From the IMG/VR virus record IMGVR_UViG_3300027370_000004, positions 1-63,636 of that record: DNA of 63,636 nt, one strand, 5' to 3'. The translations under genes were made by a program, and so were the position numbers. This stretch comes from a virus. This document shows positions 35,419 to 45,124 of this stretch, one piece after another; positions within the stretch are counted from its first letter, which is position 1; each line of letters opens with the position of its first letter. The notes beneath the pieces were generated by a model. The model did not search any database, was not told where the DNA came from, and saw nothing but the letters and a program-made list of their open reading frames with translations.

Positions 35419-38400
35419 TATTTCGGGCCACAGTGATAATTCAGCCAATAAGCGGTTGAGGCCGTCAAGGCCGTAGGCGTTGTGCCATTCGTCCAAGTGA
35501 ACAGATCACTGGCAGTTGTCGGGGTTTTATCTTTTAGCACGGCGATTCCATTCCATGCTCCCGCGCCCGCATCCGAAGCGGTATAGGTGCAGGAAGGCTT
35601 GTTGTAGCCCTGCGGAACGGTGAAAGTCAGAGTAATTGTCCCCGTTCCTGCCGGGGAGCCGCTTCCCGTCGTGGCGATGATGATGCCAGAAGTGTCGGAG
35701 CTTCCCGTATCCAGAGTGCAGGCCGGGGAAGTCCCGCCACCGCTGGTAAATGTGCAGGTCGGAGTACCCGTGGAATTATTCGCCGATCTTGGGGCACCTA
35801 CTACCGTGACTCCGCCACCCGTAACGGAGAATTGCGTGGGAGCCGTCGCAAACATCTGATTATCGTGGAAATCCACATTTGTGATGGTCAGGGTTCCGGC
35901 TGTTGAGGGATCGTAATTACGAATTCCTTGCGCGAAGCTTCCCCCGCCAGTCGAATCGCAAATGTTGTCGGCAATAACGATGTTTTGCTCGACGATATTA
36001 GTTACGCCTGTGCCTAACTGAATTGAATAGCAATAGGGCGTCGTCAGAGAGTTCGTCAAGACCGCAGTGTTGTGGGTGAAGGTGGAATCGCCGAAATAAC
36101 CCTGCGTTTCCAAGCCTCCGTTATGGGTGACGCTCATCATAAAGCAGCCATTGCCGCCATTGATCGCATTCGGGTTCACGCACTTATTGTCGTGGATTCG
36201 ATTTCCGGTACCAGAAGTTGCGAACATCTCGCGCCAAGAGTTCAGTCCTTCATTTCCGGCAAACTCCGTAGCCGTAGCTTTGTCTGTCATCTGGTACATC
36301 TCTGAACATCCGTGAGCATTTGTGCCATGCCCCGCGACAACGTAGGTGATGGTTCCCGTCGCTGTTTGAGAGCCTACGGACGTGGTGAAGGTAAATTGAG
36401 TCGAAGATGCCGTTACGATGGTTTGATTTCCGTTGATTGATCCGCCCGTCGTAGTCGCGCCCGCGATGACCACCGTGGAAGCAACCGGGCTGGTAATCAG
36501 ATTCGGATTGATTGGCACTGTTGCTGTAGCTGTCGTACCGGAGATCACGATGGAAGTTACTGCCAGAGCCGTCGCGCCCGTAGTATCTCCATTGCAGACC
36601 GGGAGATCGTTATAGAAATAATTACCCCTGATGATTGTGCCGTCTGTGAGTCCGAGTCCACCAGAAGACGTAATTCCTACTTCCGCATCGCCTGTGTCTA
36701 CAGTGTTATTATTCGCGCCTTTGTTGTCGAGAAATTCATTGCCTACGGACGGGACCGTATACGTGCAACCTGTGGGAGAGCCGGAAACCACCGAAGTCAA
36801 GGTGTTGTAAGTGAACGAAGTCGTTCCGGTTGAAGTCGCCTGAAACTGGCCGTTGTAAGTGGTGTCTGAACACGTGCCCACAGCGACCTGCATTTGATTG
36901 CCTGTGGAACCCACGAGAGACGCGGCGGAAGTGGTTGCTGTCGCCAAAGTTCCCGAGCCGCTCATCGCGCTCAAATTGATCGTGCCTGTATTGACGCCCC
37001 ACGCGGCCTTGACCGAATGATTGAAGTGCGAATCAATCGTCTTGCAGCGGTAGCAGTTCGCCTGCGAAACTCCGAACGACCCCGCGAAGTCTACGGAGCC
37101 ATGCTCGAACGTATGATAGGCTCCGGACATCGTGACTTCTGTGCCCGCCTGATTAGTTAACGACCCTCCCTTAATTGCGACTCCTAGGATGTGAGAGTCT
37201 TTTCCGCTGGTAATGTTGACTGTTCCTAAAGCTCCGTTGGTCGAGCCGTCCAAAGTGCAGGAGCGCCATTCGTTACACTCGATGATATTGTGATTTCCTG
37301 AGATGTTAATCGTGTTTCCAGAGCCTTCGACGATTGTGGCCGGAGGAAGAATAACGACTTGCCCCGTAGTTGAGGTCATTGTTAGAGAGGTTGAGAATGT
37401 TAGAGTAGCCGTCTCTCCAGAAGCATCCGCGACGACAACTCCAGAGGTTGCAAGGCACGCGGCAATTCTCAGTCCTGCGTTCGCGCCCGTGGCCTTTGTC
37501 GTGTCGCAGTAGCCCGTAATTACTCCAGAGCCGCCCCCGCCCGAAGTCCCGCAAGTAATCCCACCCGAGTGGGTATAGTTAAGATGGTTTCCGCCTGTAT
37601 CGGCGCACGCCGGGAAAGTCAGCGTTTCATAGACCCCAGCAGAGAGTCCGACTACGATTTGATCCGCCGCAACTTGCCCCGTGGGATAAAAAGGAATCTG
37701 CCCAAACGTTCCACCGTTGACGCTTAGATACCAGTTCGTATCACTGGAGACCGCGAAAGCCGATTGCCCTGCGGTTGGCGTGACGCTGCCCGAGGGATAA
37801 GTCGTTTTGAGGTAGTAAGGGCCGGTTCCGATAAAGCTAGTAGCCGTCACTGTGCCATTGACGCTGAGGTTTCCGGTAGACCAAACAAGATTAGAGTTCC
37901 ATCCCGGCAGGCCCGACCCTGTGACATTCATCAAATAGCCCGTGCCGCCGATAGGGAGGGCTGCGAACGCTCCGCCAGTTACATATGGCAACGTTCCGTT
38001 GGCCGCACCAGAGAGATTATTTTGCGCTAATGTCACTGGAGTTAGCGTGTTCATGACTCGCTGCTTGGTCGTGCCGTCGTAATAAGACAATCCTCCAGAA
38101 GTCGCATACCAGACTTGCCCCGTAGACGGGCTTCCGGGATCAGAGCCGGGAGTCAAAAGAATGTTACCTTGGAAGGTTTGCAGGAACGCGCCGAATGTGT
38201 TGACCTGATTATTTAAGACAGCCGGAGCCGTCAGTGAGAGCGTGAAGGTCGATCCCGTGCCACCGCCAGTGATTCCCGTACCGTTATTGATGGTGATAGA
38301 ACTCGTGCTGCACGATCCCCATGTGAGGGCCGAGCCAGTCCAGCAAAGTCCGCCGATAGCAAGAGTAGGCAGATTATGCGAGAGGATGCCCGTTACTTCC

Positions 38401-41400
38401 TGCGAAGTGTTCGAGCCTGAGAGATCGCCGCCAGCGGTGAAATTCGTGCTCCCCGATCCACTGCCGGAAGCCGCAATCAGGATCGGTACTTGGCATGGAG
38501 TCGAAGTATTGCAGGTTCCCGTGGTTGCGCCTGCGACCAATCCAACTCGCAAAGGTCCGTCCGTCCCCGAGCAGTAGCCGCGTCCATTTACTGACGAAGA
38601 GACTTGCGAAATCAGGTAGAACTTGTTTGTCGTGAGATCGCAAGAGCTTTCTGTCAGAGCCGTGGGATACAAGCCGCCAATCTGAATGTCAGTCGGGTTG
38701 CCGATGGATGAGCCAGCGTAGACGATGCCGATTGCGCCATTCGTATCCCCTGAATCCGAGATCGTGATTCTGACTGCATTGGCTTGAACTAAGACGCCGC
38801 TAGAGCAATCCGATGAGAAGTTCTGGCAGAATCGGGCAATAGAACCTTCTTTGCCCGTAGTCGAGGCTCCTGCTTCAAATGTCTGAATGATTTTTACGCT
38901 GCCATTTTTCCCCGACGCTGGCGCATGCCCGGTTTGCAGGATTGCGTTGCCACCCGTCCCCGTTGAATCATTCGTATTTCCGCCCGTGACTGCGATGCTT
39001 CCACCATTGTTCCCGGCTGAGGTCGAACTCAACCAGCTTCCAGCCAGCAGATTGATATTCACATTCGAGAGCGCCGCCGCCACTTGATCCAAGGGGATTG
39101 AAGGATTGCCCGGCTCCGTAAACCAGTTATTTCCATCCGTCCATAGGGTCACGCCTTGTTGAATCGAAAGATTCCTTGGGGCGGTTAGGCCGTCAAGCGT
39201 GACTCCACTCGCGCCGCCGCATTGCTGCCCGTACAGCGACGTTTGGCCCGGAGGGGTTACTGAGAGGTAGTTCGGCCCGGTCGAGGGCGCAAATGAAGGA
39301 CTCCATGTGTAATTCGGCGGATAGCCATTCGCTACGCCGGGGATCGGCAAGCAGACTGTCGTGCCATTCGTATTCGTCGCCGCTGCTTTGCCTTTGTCAT
39401 CTGAACTTGGGCAAGGGACGGCGGTCTGCGGATTTGGCACTAAGAGCGCGGAGCAATTCGGAACGCTGGCCACTCCATACCCTGCCGTCGTCGTGGGCTG
39501 CGGTGTGTAAGTATTCGTCGTCGTGCCTGTTAGTCGAATCGAAGGCCCATCCGAGAGATGCAGGACGCCGCCGTTGTTTTCGATTAGATCAAAATAGGTT
39601 CCGTCAAAGCAGGTTGTCGCTGTTCCCGAGAGTCCAAGGATGGGGCAGTTCGAGACGCCTTGGAAAGTTTGATTTTGGGTGATCTGCTCTCCGGTGATTA
39701 CAAGCACTCCAACGCCAGAATTAAGCACCGTCGATTGGGGCTGGAGGCAGGTTCCTGCGCCATTGCAGCCCGCTGGATAGGGATTAATCGTCGCGCTTTC
39801 ATTCGCGCCCGTCTGACTCCAAGTGCAAGTGCTGACTCCCGTTGCGTCGTTTGTCGAGCACGTGGCCGGAAACGTGCCATTGAATGAGGTCGTACCGCCA
39901 GTAGAGTTGGAAAGCGTAAGCAATGTTCCGGACTGCGTGCCCAGATTCCCGTTGTCTGAGTTCGCGTAGGTTGTGCAGGTTACCACATTGGAAGCACGCG
40001 AACACGCGGAAACGTTGGTATTCCATCCCGTCAATTCCTTTGAAGGCTTAAGAACCGTTGTCGCGTAGGCGTTGGCATCTTCCACTACATCGACGCCATT
40101 GGTCCCAGTGAAGATCGGTGGCGGGTCGAAGACAGTATAATTCGCAAAGGGAGAAAGATTAATTCCAATCGCGGCCCGGTTGACTTGAATCCCTTCAAAT
40201 GTGTTTCCAGTGGTCAGGGATTGCGTGTCGCCATCGACCTTTACGCCAAAGGTATTGCTTCCTCTGGAGAGGACTGTATTTTCGAGCGCCTTGCCTTTGA
40301 ATTTATTTGCGCCGCCGTTGTATACCGAGATGCCGCCTTCGCAGTTTTGCGACTGCACATCTACAGACCATTCCGAGCCGGTTCCTGTCGAGGCCGTGTG
40401 ATTTCTCTCGCCAATGTCGATACCACGCGATCCCGCAATCACGTCGGTCGATCCGGCATTCTGACAATTAAACTCTCCGCCCAGTACGGTAATGGAAGCA
40501 GTTTTTCCAGTCGTGAAAATGCCGTACTTTGTCATCCACGTATAGGGATTGATTAGCGTGCCGAACTGAGTGAAGTTTACGCCGCCATCGAGATTAAATC
40601 CGCCGCCCACCGGGTAGCCGTAGGCCGCCACATTGGTCAGCAAGAAATCTCGCGTGGCTTCGATGTGGATTCCCGATAATCCATTTCCGGTCACGTCCTG
40701 AAATGCGACATCCTTGAGGATGAACCCCGAGGAATTGGCAGTCGTGCCGTTGCCCACGATCATTCCGTCAATTCCACTTTTAGTTTGAATGACTGTGCAG
40801 GCCCCTCCCGTCCCCAAAGACCCTCCGCCCCAGATTTCCATGCCTTTCGTGAGGCCGATATTCCAAGCTGCACTCTCATAGAAGTGGCCGCAGGGCAGAA
40901 CGATAATGCACCCTACCTGTGTACTGGTTTGCGGGCAAGATGCCGTAGCCGTGCTAAAGATTGAAGCGTTATCTGTGGTTCCGTCGCCAACTACGGGAGG
41001 AATAATTACAGGCAGAGAGCCGGAGCACACCCAAGATGTTCCGTTCCACGCCTCTACTTGGCCATTCGTGCATGTTTTTAGTAGCCCTAGAGTTGTTCCC
41101 GTGGCGACTAAGCCGCCGCCCGAAGTGGCACCAGTGATCCCTCCGCCCCCGCCGCCTCCTCCACCGATGGTTACCGCGAAAGGCCCATACACCGTAGAGC
41201 CGCTGGTTAAGGTGTAGGCATACGTTCCAACCTGCGTCCAGACGCCGAGATTTCCCAAAACGTCGCTAGTGGTTTGGCAGATATTGCTGCCTTGAAGCGT
41301 GATTGGTTGTGTGCTGGAGCATGGAGTGCTGAGAGTAGAATCCGTATACGTTGGCGCATAGTTTGTGCAGGCCGAGCCTTGCGTGCTGTTCGCCGGGTAT

Positions 41401-41558
41401 TCGCACCAATTCAATTGCACGTTCGGGATCGTAATCAGGTAGGGAATTGGGCCGGACGAGACGGTAACGACTCCGGCAATAGGGCCGCCCAAATCCCAGC
41501 GTTGTGCATAGGCGCACGAACACACAACCGCAATGAACAGCAGCAGTTTCTTTATCAT
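35418..41558 (-). CDS. Giant secreted-type tail protein with beta-helices (2046 aa)
   Basis: The start MIKKLLLFIAVVCSCAYA at 41558 is a signal peptide cleaved before QRWDLGG; it overlaps the preceding TGA. Modules include VTIGGGGGGGGGITGATSGG, a beta-helix region (ILKDVAFQDVTGNGLSGIHI), a fibre shaft (QVWYATSGGLSYYDGTTKQR, TGNLSVNGTVTATSFIGTGP) and a second beta-helix (GNTINISGNHNIIECNEWRS, DNKGANNNTVDTGDAEVGIT). It closes with a small C-terminal jelly roll ending WLNYHCGPK. This is typical polysaccharide-binding or depolymerising tailspike architecture. A longer open start at 41660 is out of keeping with the signal peptide. Enzyme residues are not obvious. Confidence 0.82.
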   Translation of the reverse strand: MIKKLLLFIAVVCSCAYAQRWDLGGPIAGVVTVSSGPIPYLITIPNVQLNWCEYPANSTQGSACTNYAPTYTDSTLSTPCSSTQPITLQGSNICQTTSDVLGNLGVWTQVGTYAYTLTSGSTVYGPFAVTIGGGGGGGGGITGATSGGGLVATGTTLGLLKTCTNGQVEAWNGTSWVCSGSLPVIIPPVVGDGTTDNASIFSTATASCPQTSTQVGCIIVLPCGHFYESAAWNIGLTKGMEIWGGGSLGTGGACTVIQTKSGIDGMIVGNGTTANSSGFILKDVAFQDVTGNGLSGIHIEATRDFLLTNVAAYGYPVGGGFNLDGGVNFTQFGTLINPYTWMTKYGIFTTGKTASITVLGGEFNCQNAGSTDVIAGSRGIDIGERNHTASTGTGSEWSVDVQSQNCEGGISVYNGGANKFKGKALENTVLSRGSNTFGVKVDGDTQSLTTGNTFEGIQVNRAAIGINLSPFANYTVFDPPPIFTGTNGVDVVEDANAYATTVLKPSKELTGWNTNVSACSRASNVVTCTTYANSDNGNLGTQSGTLLTLSNSTGGTTSFNGTFPATCSTNDATGVSTCTWSQTGANESATINPYPAGCNGAGTCLQPQSTVLNSGVGVLVITGEQITQNQTFQGVSNCPILGLSGTATTCFDGTYFDLIENNGGVLHLSDGPSIRLTGTTTNTYTPQPTTTAGYGVASVPNCSALLVPNPQTAVPCPSSDDKGKAAATNTNGTTVCLPIPGVANGYPPNYTWSPSFAPSTGPNYLSVTPPGQTSLYGQQCGGASGVTLDGLTAPRNLSIQQGVTLWTDGNNWFTEPGNPSIPLDQVAAALSNVNINLLAGSWLSSTSAGNNGGSIAVTGGNTNDSTGTGGNAILQTGHAPASGKNGSVKIIQTFEAGASTTGKEGSIARFCQNFSSDCSSGVLVQANAVRITISDSGDTNGAIGIVYAGSSIGNPTDIQIGGLYPTALTESSCDLTTNKFYLISQVSSSVNGRGYCSGTDGPLRVGLVAGATTGTCNTSTPCQVPILIAASGSGSGSTNFTAGGDLSGSNTSQEVTGILSHNLPTLAIGGLCWTGSALTWGSCSTSSITINNGTGITGGGTGSTFTLSLTAPAVLNNQVNTFGAFLQTFQGNILLTPGSDPGSPSTGQVWYATSGGLSYYDGTTKQRVMNTLTPVTLAQNNLSGAANGTLPYVTGGAFAALPIGGTGYLMNVTGSGLPGWNSNLVWSTGNLSVNGTVTATSFIGTGPYYLKTTYPSGSVTPTAGQSAFAVSSDTNWYLSVNGGTFGQIPFYPTGQVAADQIVVGLSAGVYETLTFPACADTGGNHLNYTHSGGITCGTSGGGGSGVITGYCDTTKATGANAGLRIAACLATSGVVVADASGETATLTFSTSLTMTSTTGQVVILPPATIVEGSGNTINISGNHNIIECNEWRSCTLDGSTNGALGTVNITSGKDSHILGVAIKGGSLTNQAGTEVTMSGAYHTFEHGSVDFAGSFGVSQANCYRCKTIDSHFNHSVKAAWGVNTGTINLSAMSGSGTLATATTSAASLVGSTGNQMQVAVGTCSDTTYNGQFQATSTGTTSFTYNTLTSVVSGSPTGCTYTVPSVGNEFLDNKGANNNTVDTGDAEVGITSSGGLGLTDGTIIRGNYFYNDLPVCNGDTTGATALAVTSIVISGTTATATVPINPNLITSPVASTVVIAGATTTGGSINGNQTIVTASSTQFTFTTSVGSQTATGTITYVVAGHGTNAHGCSEMYQMTDKATATEFAGNEGLNSWREMFATSGTGNRIHDNKCVNPNAINGGNGCFMMSVTHNGGLETQGYFGDSTFTHNTAVLTNSLTTPYCYSIQLGTGVTNIVEQNIVIADNICDSTGGGSFAQGIRNYDPSTAGTLTITNVDFHDNQMFATAPTQFSVTGGGVTVVGAPRSANNSTGTPTCTFTSGGGTSPACTLDTGSSDTSGIIIATTGSGSPAGTGTITLTFTVPQGYNKPSCTYTASDAGAGAWNGIAVLKDKTPTTASDLFTWTNGTTPTALTASTAYWLNYHCGPK

Positions 41559-41632
41559 TTGCGTTCTTGGTTTGCCAGCTTTGCGGCCTGAAAGATTACC
41601 CAATCCACGACCCTTTGCCAGAGTTTCCGCAT
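41555..41632 (-). CDS. 25-residue coupling ORF between tail genes
   Basis: The ATG at 41632 follows the TAA of the upstream tail gene directly, and its TGA overlaps the ATG of the next (ATGA). MRKLWQRVVDWVIFQAAKLA then NQERK, an amphipathic helix. It may simply keep ribosomes moving between two large genes that otherwise lack a ribosome site here. Confidence 0.45.
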   Translation of the reverse strand: MRKLWQRVVDWVIFQAAKLANQERK

Positions 41633-44600
41633 TTAGTTCACGATGGTATAACTCACGCATAACGGGTTGGTCACAATTGCGACATTGTTAGCGATGGTGA
41701 AAGACGCTCCCGCTGATCGCGCCGATATGGTCAGACCGCCAACGAGAGTTGCCACCGTAGAGTTGCAGGTAACTCCCAGCTTTGTTCCCAGCGTGTCGTC
41801 TGTCTGAACGAAGATTTCACTGTTGGCTGTAACGGCGGTAGTGTTCACCACGATAGAACTGGATACGGCATTCGTGGGAAGGGCTACTGTACCCGCCGCT
41901 GCTGAACCACACACCGCTGGAGATGCAGAACTAGAGCAATTTGTCGTGGTCCTATAACCGCCAGCCGACACAGTTGCACTGGCCCCTATAGTGCCGCAAG
42001 TCGCCGTAGTGCAGCCCCAAGCAATCGAGCCGCTGGTTGCTCCAAGGTAAGTCGTGGCTCCCGTGGTTCCTCCCACGTTTCCCACGGTCTGAGCGGTAAA
42101 CGTAGCGGAATTTGGAGTGGTTCCACCGATAGCCGGAGGGGCAGCGAGTTTGGCTATTGTGCCCGCCGTGGTCTCAAGTTTGGTGGAGTTGTCACTCGCG
42201 GCCTGCGTTGTGGCGGTGATGCCGTTGTTGAAAGCGCCCGTAGCGCTGCCGTTGCCAGCATAAAGATTGGTGCCACCATCTTGAATATTGCAGGTGATTC
42301 CGGAAAAGGCACAAATATTGGTCGAGGTAAGAGCCGTGGTAGGCGTGCCGTGATTGTAGGCGAAATTGTACAGGGTAGTAGCTCCGCCTCCATTGCCATT
42401 AGTGCCTAGATACAGACCTGCAAAGTTGTTTTGGTTGCTGGGACCTCCGCCCGAACCACCACCAGACAGATAAATACCCCCATTCGCTGAACCGACAGGC
42501 TGAAATATGTTATCGGCAGCCAGCCCGGACCCCGTGTAACTGCTTAGCCCAAAGTTCGTATTGAAAACGCTGAATACTCCCGCAGTAGTGGCGATTTTAG
42601 TCGAGGAATCACTGCTGCTTTGCGTTGTGGCCGTCGTGCCGCTCGGCAGCGCCGGAGTACCCGACAGGTTAGCCGCCGTTCCTGAAGTATTGAACGCCCC
42701 GGTCCCCGTCAAGTTAGTGACCACACCGGAAGTGGGCGTGCCGAGAGCGCCGGAATAAGTAACCAATCCTCCTGTAGCGTTCGTCGCAGCGCCGAGCGCG
42801 GTCACTACTCCAGTTCCCGGAGAAATCGTGGTTCCCCATGAAGTCCCGCTAATAACTTGCGGAATGCCCGTGCCACTCGGATAGGTTATTCCACTAGCGG
42901 GGCACGGGCTTCCCGAACAAGTGAACCCTGTAACCGTTAAAGCTCCCGCTTGGCTTACCGTGGCATTGGCGCTGCCGAGATTGAGCGTTCCGCCACTGTT
43001 CAGCACCGTCCCATTATCGAAAGAATTACCCGCACGAAGCACCCATGTCGGCGTCTGGTCGAATTGCGCCGCACTGCCGTTGAAACTCCCAGCAGTGAGA
43101 TTGTTATTGAATTGCGTTATCGCGGTTGCGTTGAATTCGTATGCATTAAAGGTCGTGTGTTTGAGAACATAAGCCGTCGCCGAGGCAATGGCGGTCGGCG
43201 TGTCCAGCTGGATGTAATTCGCAGCTGGAAAACCTGAGATCGGGTCGCAGGTTCCAGCGATGAACAGGCAACGATTCGTCGAGCCTTGCGCCCAAGTGCT
43301 ACCTGTGACGTGAACCCAGTAGGTAGCCGTGCCTGTACAAGTAGTGCTCGACGTGGACGCCACGGAGCAAGCCGTGCCCGTAGAATTAGACAACTGATCG
43401 TCCACCACCAGATTATTGCCGAATACGGTGAGCGCCCCACCTACATAAATCGCCTGATTCGCTCCACTCGCGGAATAGGCTTCGGCGTTCTTGACCACAT
43501 TGCCATAGACCTCAGTGGCCGAACTGCAATTGATTCCCTGCCCATCCGTTCCGGGCTGGCCATATCGAATTACATTGTAGGTAACCGAGATATCGTTCGA
43601 TGCGGGAGACGCGCCGCAAGTCACATTCCCGTCAATGATGTCGTTGTGCGCGACCGTGAGCCGGCCTATAAACGTTCCGGCGTTGACCACCGCTCCAAGA
43701 TTGATCGACCCTTTATGGAAGTCGTTGTGTGCGATGGTTGCGCCCGTCGCGTTCACCGTGTTTCCCGTCTGCTGTGCGAAATAGACACCCGCTCCGCCGC
43801 CCGTCGTGCCATAGAAATGATTGCTGGTATAAGAACTGTTTGAGACTGAGCCGAAGATGCTGCAAGTCTGACAGCGGACTGTATTTCCGCTGAAATTCAG
43901 GCCAGCCGCCATGTTGCCATTCTGGTCCTGCCCCGCCTCCACGGGATTGACAAGGTTGGGATTGGAAGCGGTGAGATCGAACATGTTGTTAGTCGCCGAT
44001 ACGTTTGACTGCGTAATAACCAGCAGCGATCCGGGAGTGCCCGTGGCCGAAGTCTCAACAAACAGATCGTTGTAGATCGACACCCCCGTCGAAGGGTACG
44101 GAGTGTTCCCCGCGTCGATGCCAACCGCGCTGCTTCCGGTTGCACCATCCGTTCCCGTGGCTACCAGAAAGATGTTGTCGTGGTCTCTGCCTTTGCTTGC
44201 GCCATGCCACTCGATATCGCGGTCGGGGGCGAGGCCAGTAGTGCTGAACGTTACATGGTCCACTTCGCACTGCACGCAATCAAGAGTAACTGGCGTAGAG
44301 ACGGTATTAATGGTGGATGATAAATTGTCGTTCCACACAATGGACAAGTTGCTGACATGCGCCCCGGTCACGCCCGTTCCCGCATAGAACAATTCGCACG
44401 CCGGGTCGGTCGATATGCGATTCACGGTGATTACCGTTTTGCCCTGCCCTGCACCCTGAATCCAGACGTTAGATGGGATGATGACTCCAGCAGTCGTGCC
44501 GTCTCCACCTGACTGCCACGAAGCGCAATCGCTAGCCGTGTAGTTCCCAGCGGGGATAAACACCCCGCCTAGGCTTCCCGTGGCTGCGGTCGCCGCCGCT

Positions 44601-45115
44601 TGCGTCTGCTCGACGATACTGGCACCGGATTGCGCCGACGCGTTGATCGCGCCGGGAACTGGCGTAACGGATGAACTGCTGGAATATACCAGCGAATAGC
44701 CCGTAGTGCCGGAAGGTATGCTCCCTCCTCCGCCCGAGCTTCCAAACAGTGCTGCATTGACCAGCGACGTTGGCCGATAAGAGATTACCGCCGTCCCAGA
44801 AGCATAGGAAGTGAAGCAGATTTGAAACACATCATATCCGGCCACGCTTGCAACGTATGCTCCACTGGCCGTGATCGTTGATTGTGCGGTTGAAGAAGTG
44901 GAAGGCGTCACCTGCGTATTCACGAAAGCGTTACCGCCGATGGAGACTTCGGGCTGTAAGGTTGTCGCCCAAGTTCCAGTCACCTGAATGCCCAATGTGG
45001 CCACTCCTGTAACGGGAATTTGAGCGCACGCACCAGACGCCGCGAGGGATTGCTGCGCTCGAAGACTTAGAGGGAACACGGACAGAAAAATCAGCCAGAT
45101 AAATAGCTTTTTCAT
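41633..45115 (-). CDS. Large secreted-type tail fibre / beta-helix protein (1160 aa)
   Basis: AAAGGACTCC before MKKLFIWLIFLSVFPLSLRA, a signal peptide cleaved before QQSLAASG. Residues 160-560 form a pectate-lyase-like beta-helix (GGVFIPAGNYTASDCASWQS, VIIPSNVWIQGAGQGKTVIT, VEVDH..F pattern, NLVVDD). The distal part has the phage fibre repeat TATTQSSSDSSTKIATTAGV and TATTQAASDNSTKLETTAGT. The last 60 residues are a small beta domain ending CVSYTIVN. Fits a host-surface recognition fibre. It is unusual for a tail fibre to have a Sec signal. Confidence 0.85.
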   Translation of the reverse strand: MKKLFIWLIFLSVFPLSLRAQQSLAASGACAQIPVTGVATLGIQVTGTWATTLQPEVSIGGNAFVNTQVTPSTSSTAQSTITASGAYVASVAGYDVFQICFTSYASGTAVISYRPTSLVNAALFGSSGGGGSIPSGTTGYSLVYSSSSSVTPVPGAINASAQSGASIVEQTQAAATAATGSLGGVFIPAGNYTASDCASWQSGGDGTTAGVIIPSNVWIQGAGQGKTVITVNRISTDPACELFYAGTGVTGAHVSNLSIVWNDNLSSTINTVSTPVTLDCVQCEVDHVTFSTTGLAPDRDIEWHGASKGRDHDNIFLVATGTDGATGSSAVGIDAGNTPYPSTGVSIYNDLFVETSATGTPGSLLVITQSNVSATNNMFDLTASNPNLVNPVEAGQDQNGNMAAGLNFSGNTVRCQTCSIFGSVSNSSYTSNHFYGTTGGGAGVYFAQQTGNTVNATGATIAHNDFHKGSINLGAVVNAGTFIGRLTVAHNDIIDGNVTCGASPASNDISVTYNVIRYGQPGTDGQGINCSSATEVYGNVVKNAEAYSASGANQAIYVGGALTVFGNNLVVDDQLSNSTGTACSVASTSSTTCTGTATYWVHVTGSTWAQGSTNRCLFIAGTCDPISGFPAANYIQLDTPTAIASATAYVLKHTTFNAYEFNATAITQFNNNLTAGSFNGSAAQFDQTPTWVLRAGNSFDNGTVLNSGGTLNLGSANATVSQAGALTVTGFTCSGSPCPASGITYPSGTGIPQVISGTSWGTTISPGTGVVTALGAATNATGGLVTYSGALGTPTSGVVTNLTGTGAFNTSGTAANLSGTPALPSGTTATTQSSSDSSTKIATTAGVFSVFNTNFGLSSYTGSGLAADNIFQPVGSANGGIYLSGGGSGGGPSNQNNFAGLYLGTNGNGGGATTLYNFAYNHGTPTTALTSTNICAFSGITCNIQDGGTNLYAGNGSATGAFNNGITATTQAASDNSTKLETTAGTIAKLAAPPAIGGTTPNSATFTAQTVGNVGGTTGATTYLGATSGSIAWGCTTATCGTIGASATVSAGGYRTTTNCSSSASPAVCGSAAAGTVALPTNAVSSSIVVNTTAVTANSEIFVQTDDTLGTKLGVTCNSTVATLVGGLTISARSAGASFTIANNVAIVTNPLCVSYTIVN

Positions 45116-45124
45116 GGAGTCCTT

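Noticed and set aside
41100-41170. Poly-Gly/GC-rich tract as a tandem repeat or origin
   Set aside because: It encodes the Gly-rich linker (GGGGGGGGG) of a tail protein in frame; no repeat array or AT-rich unwinding element.
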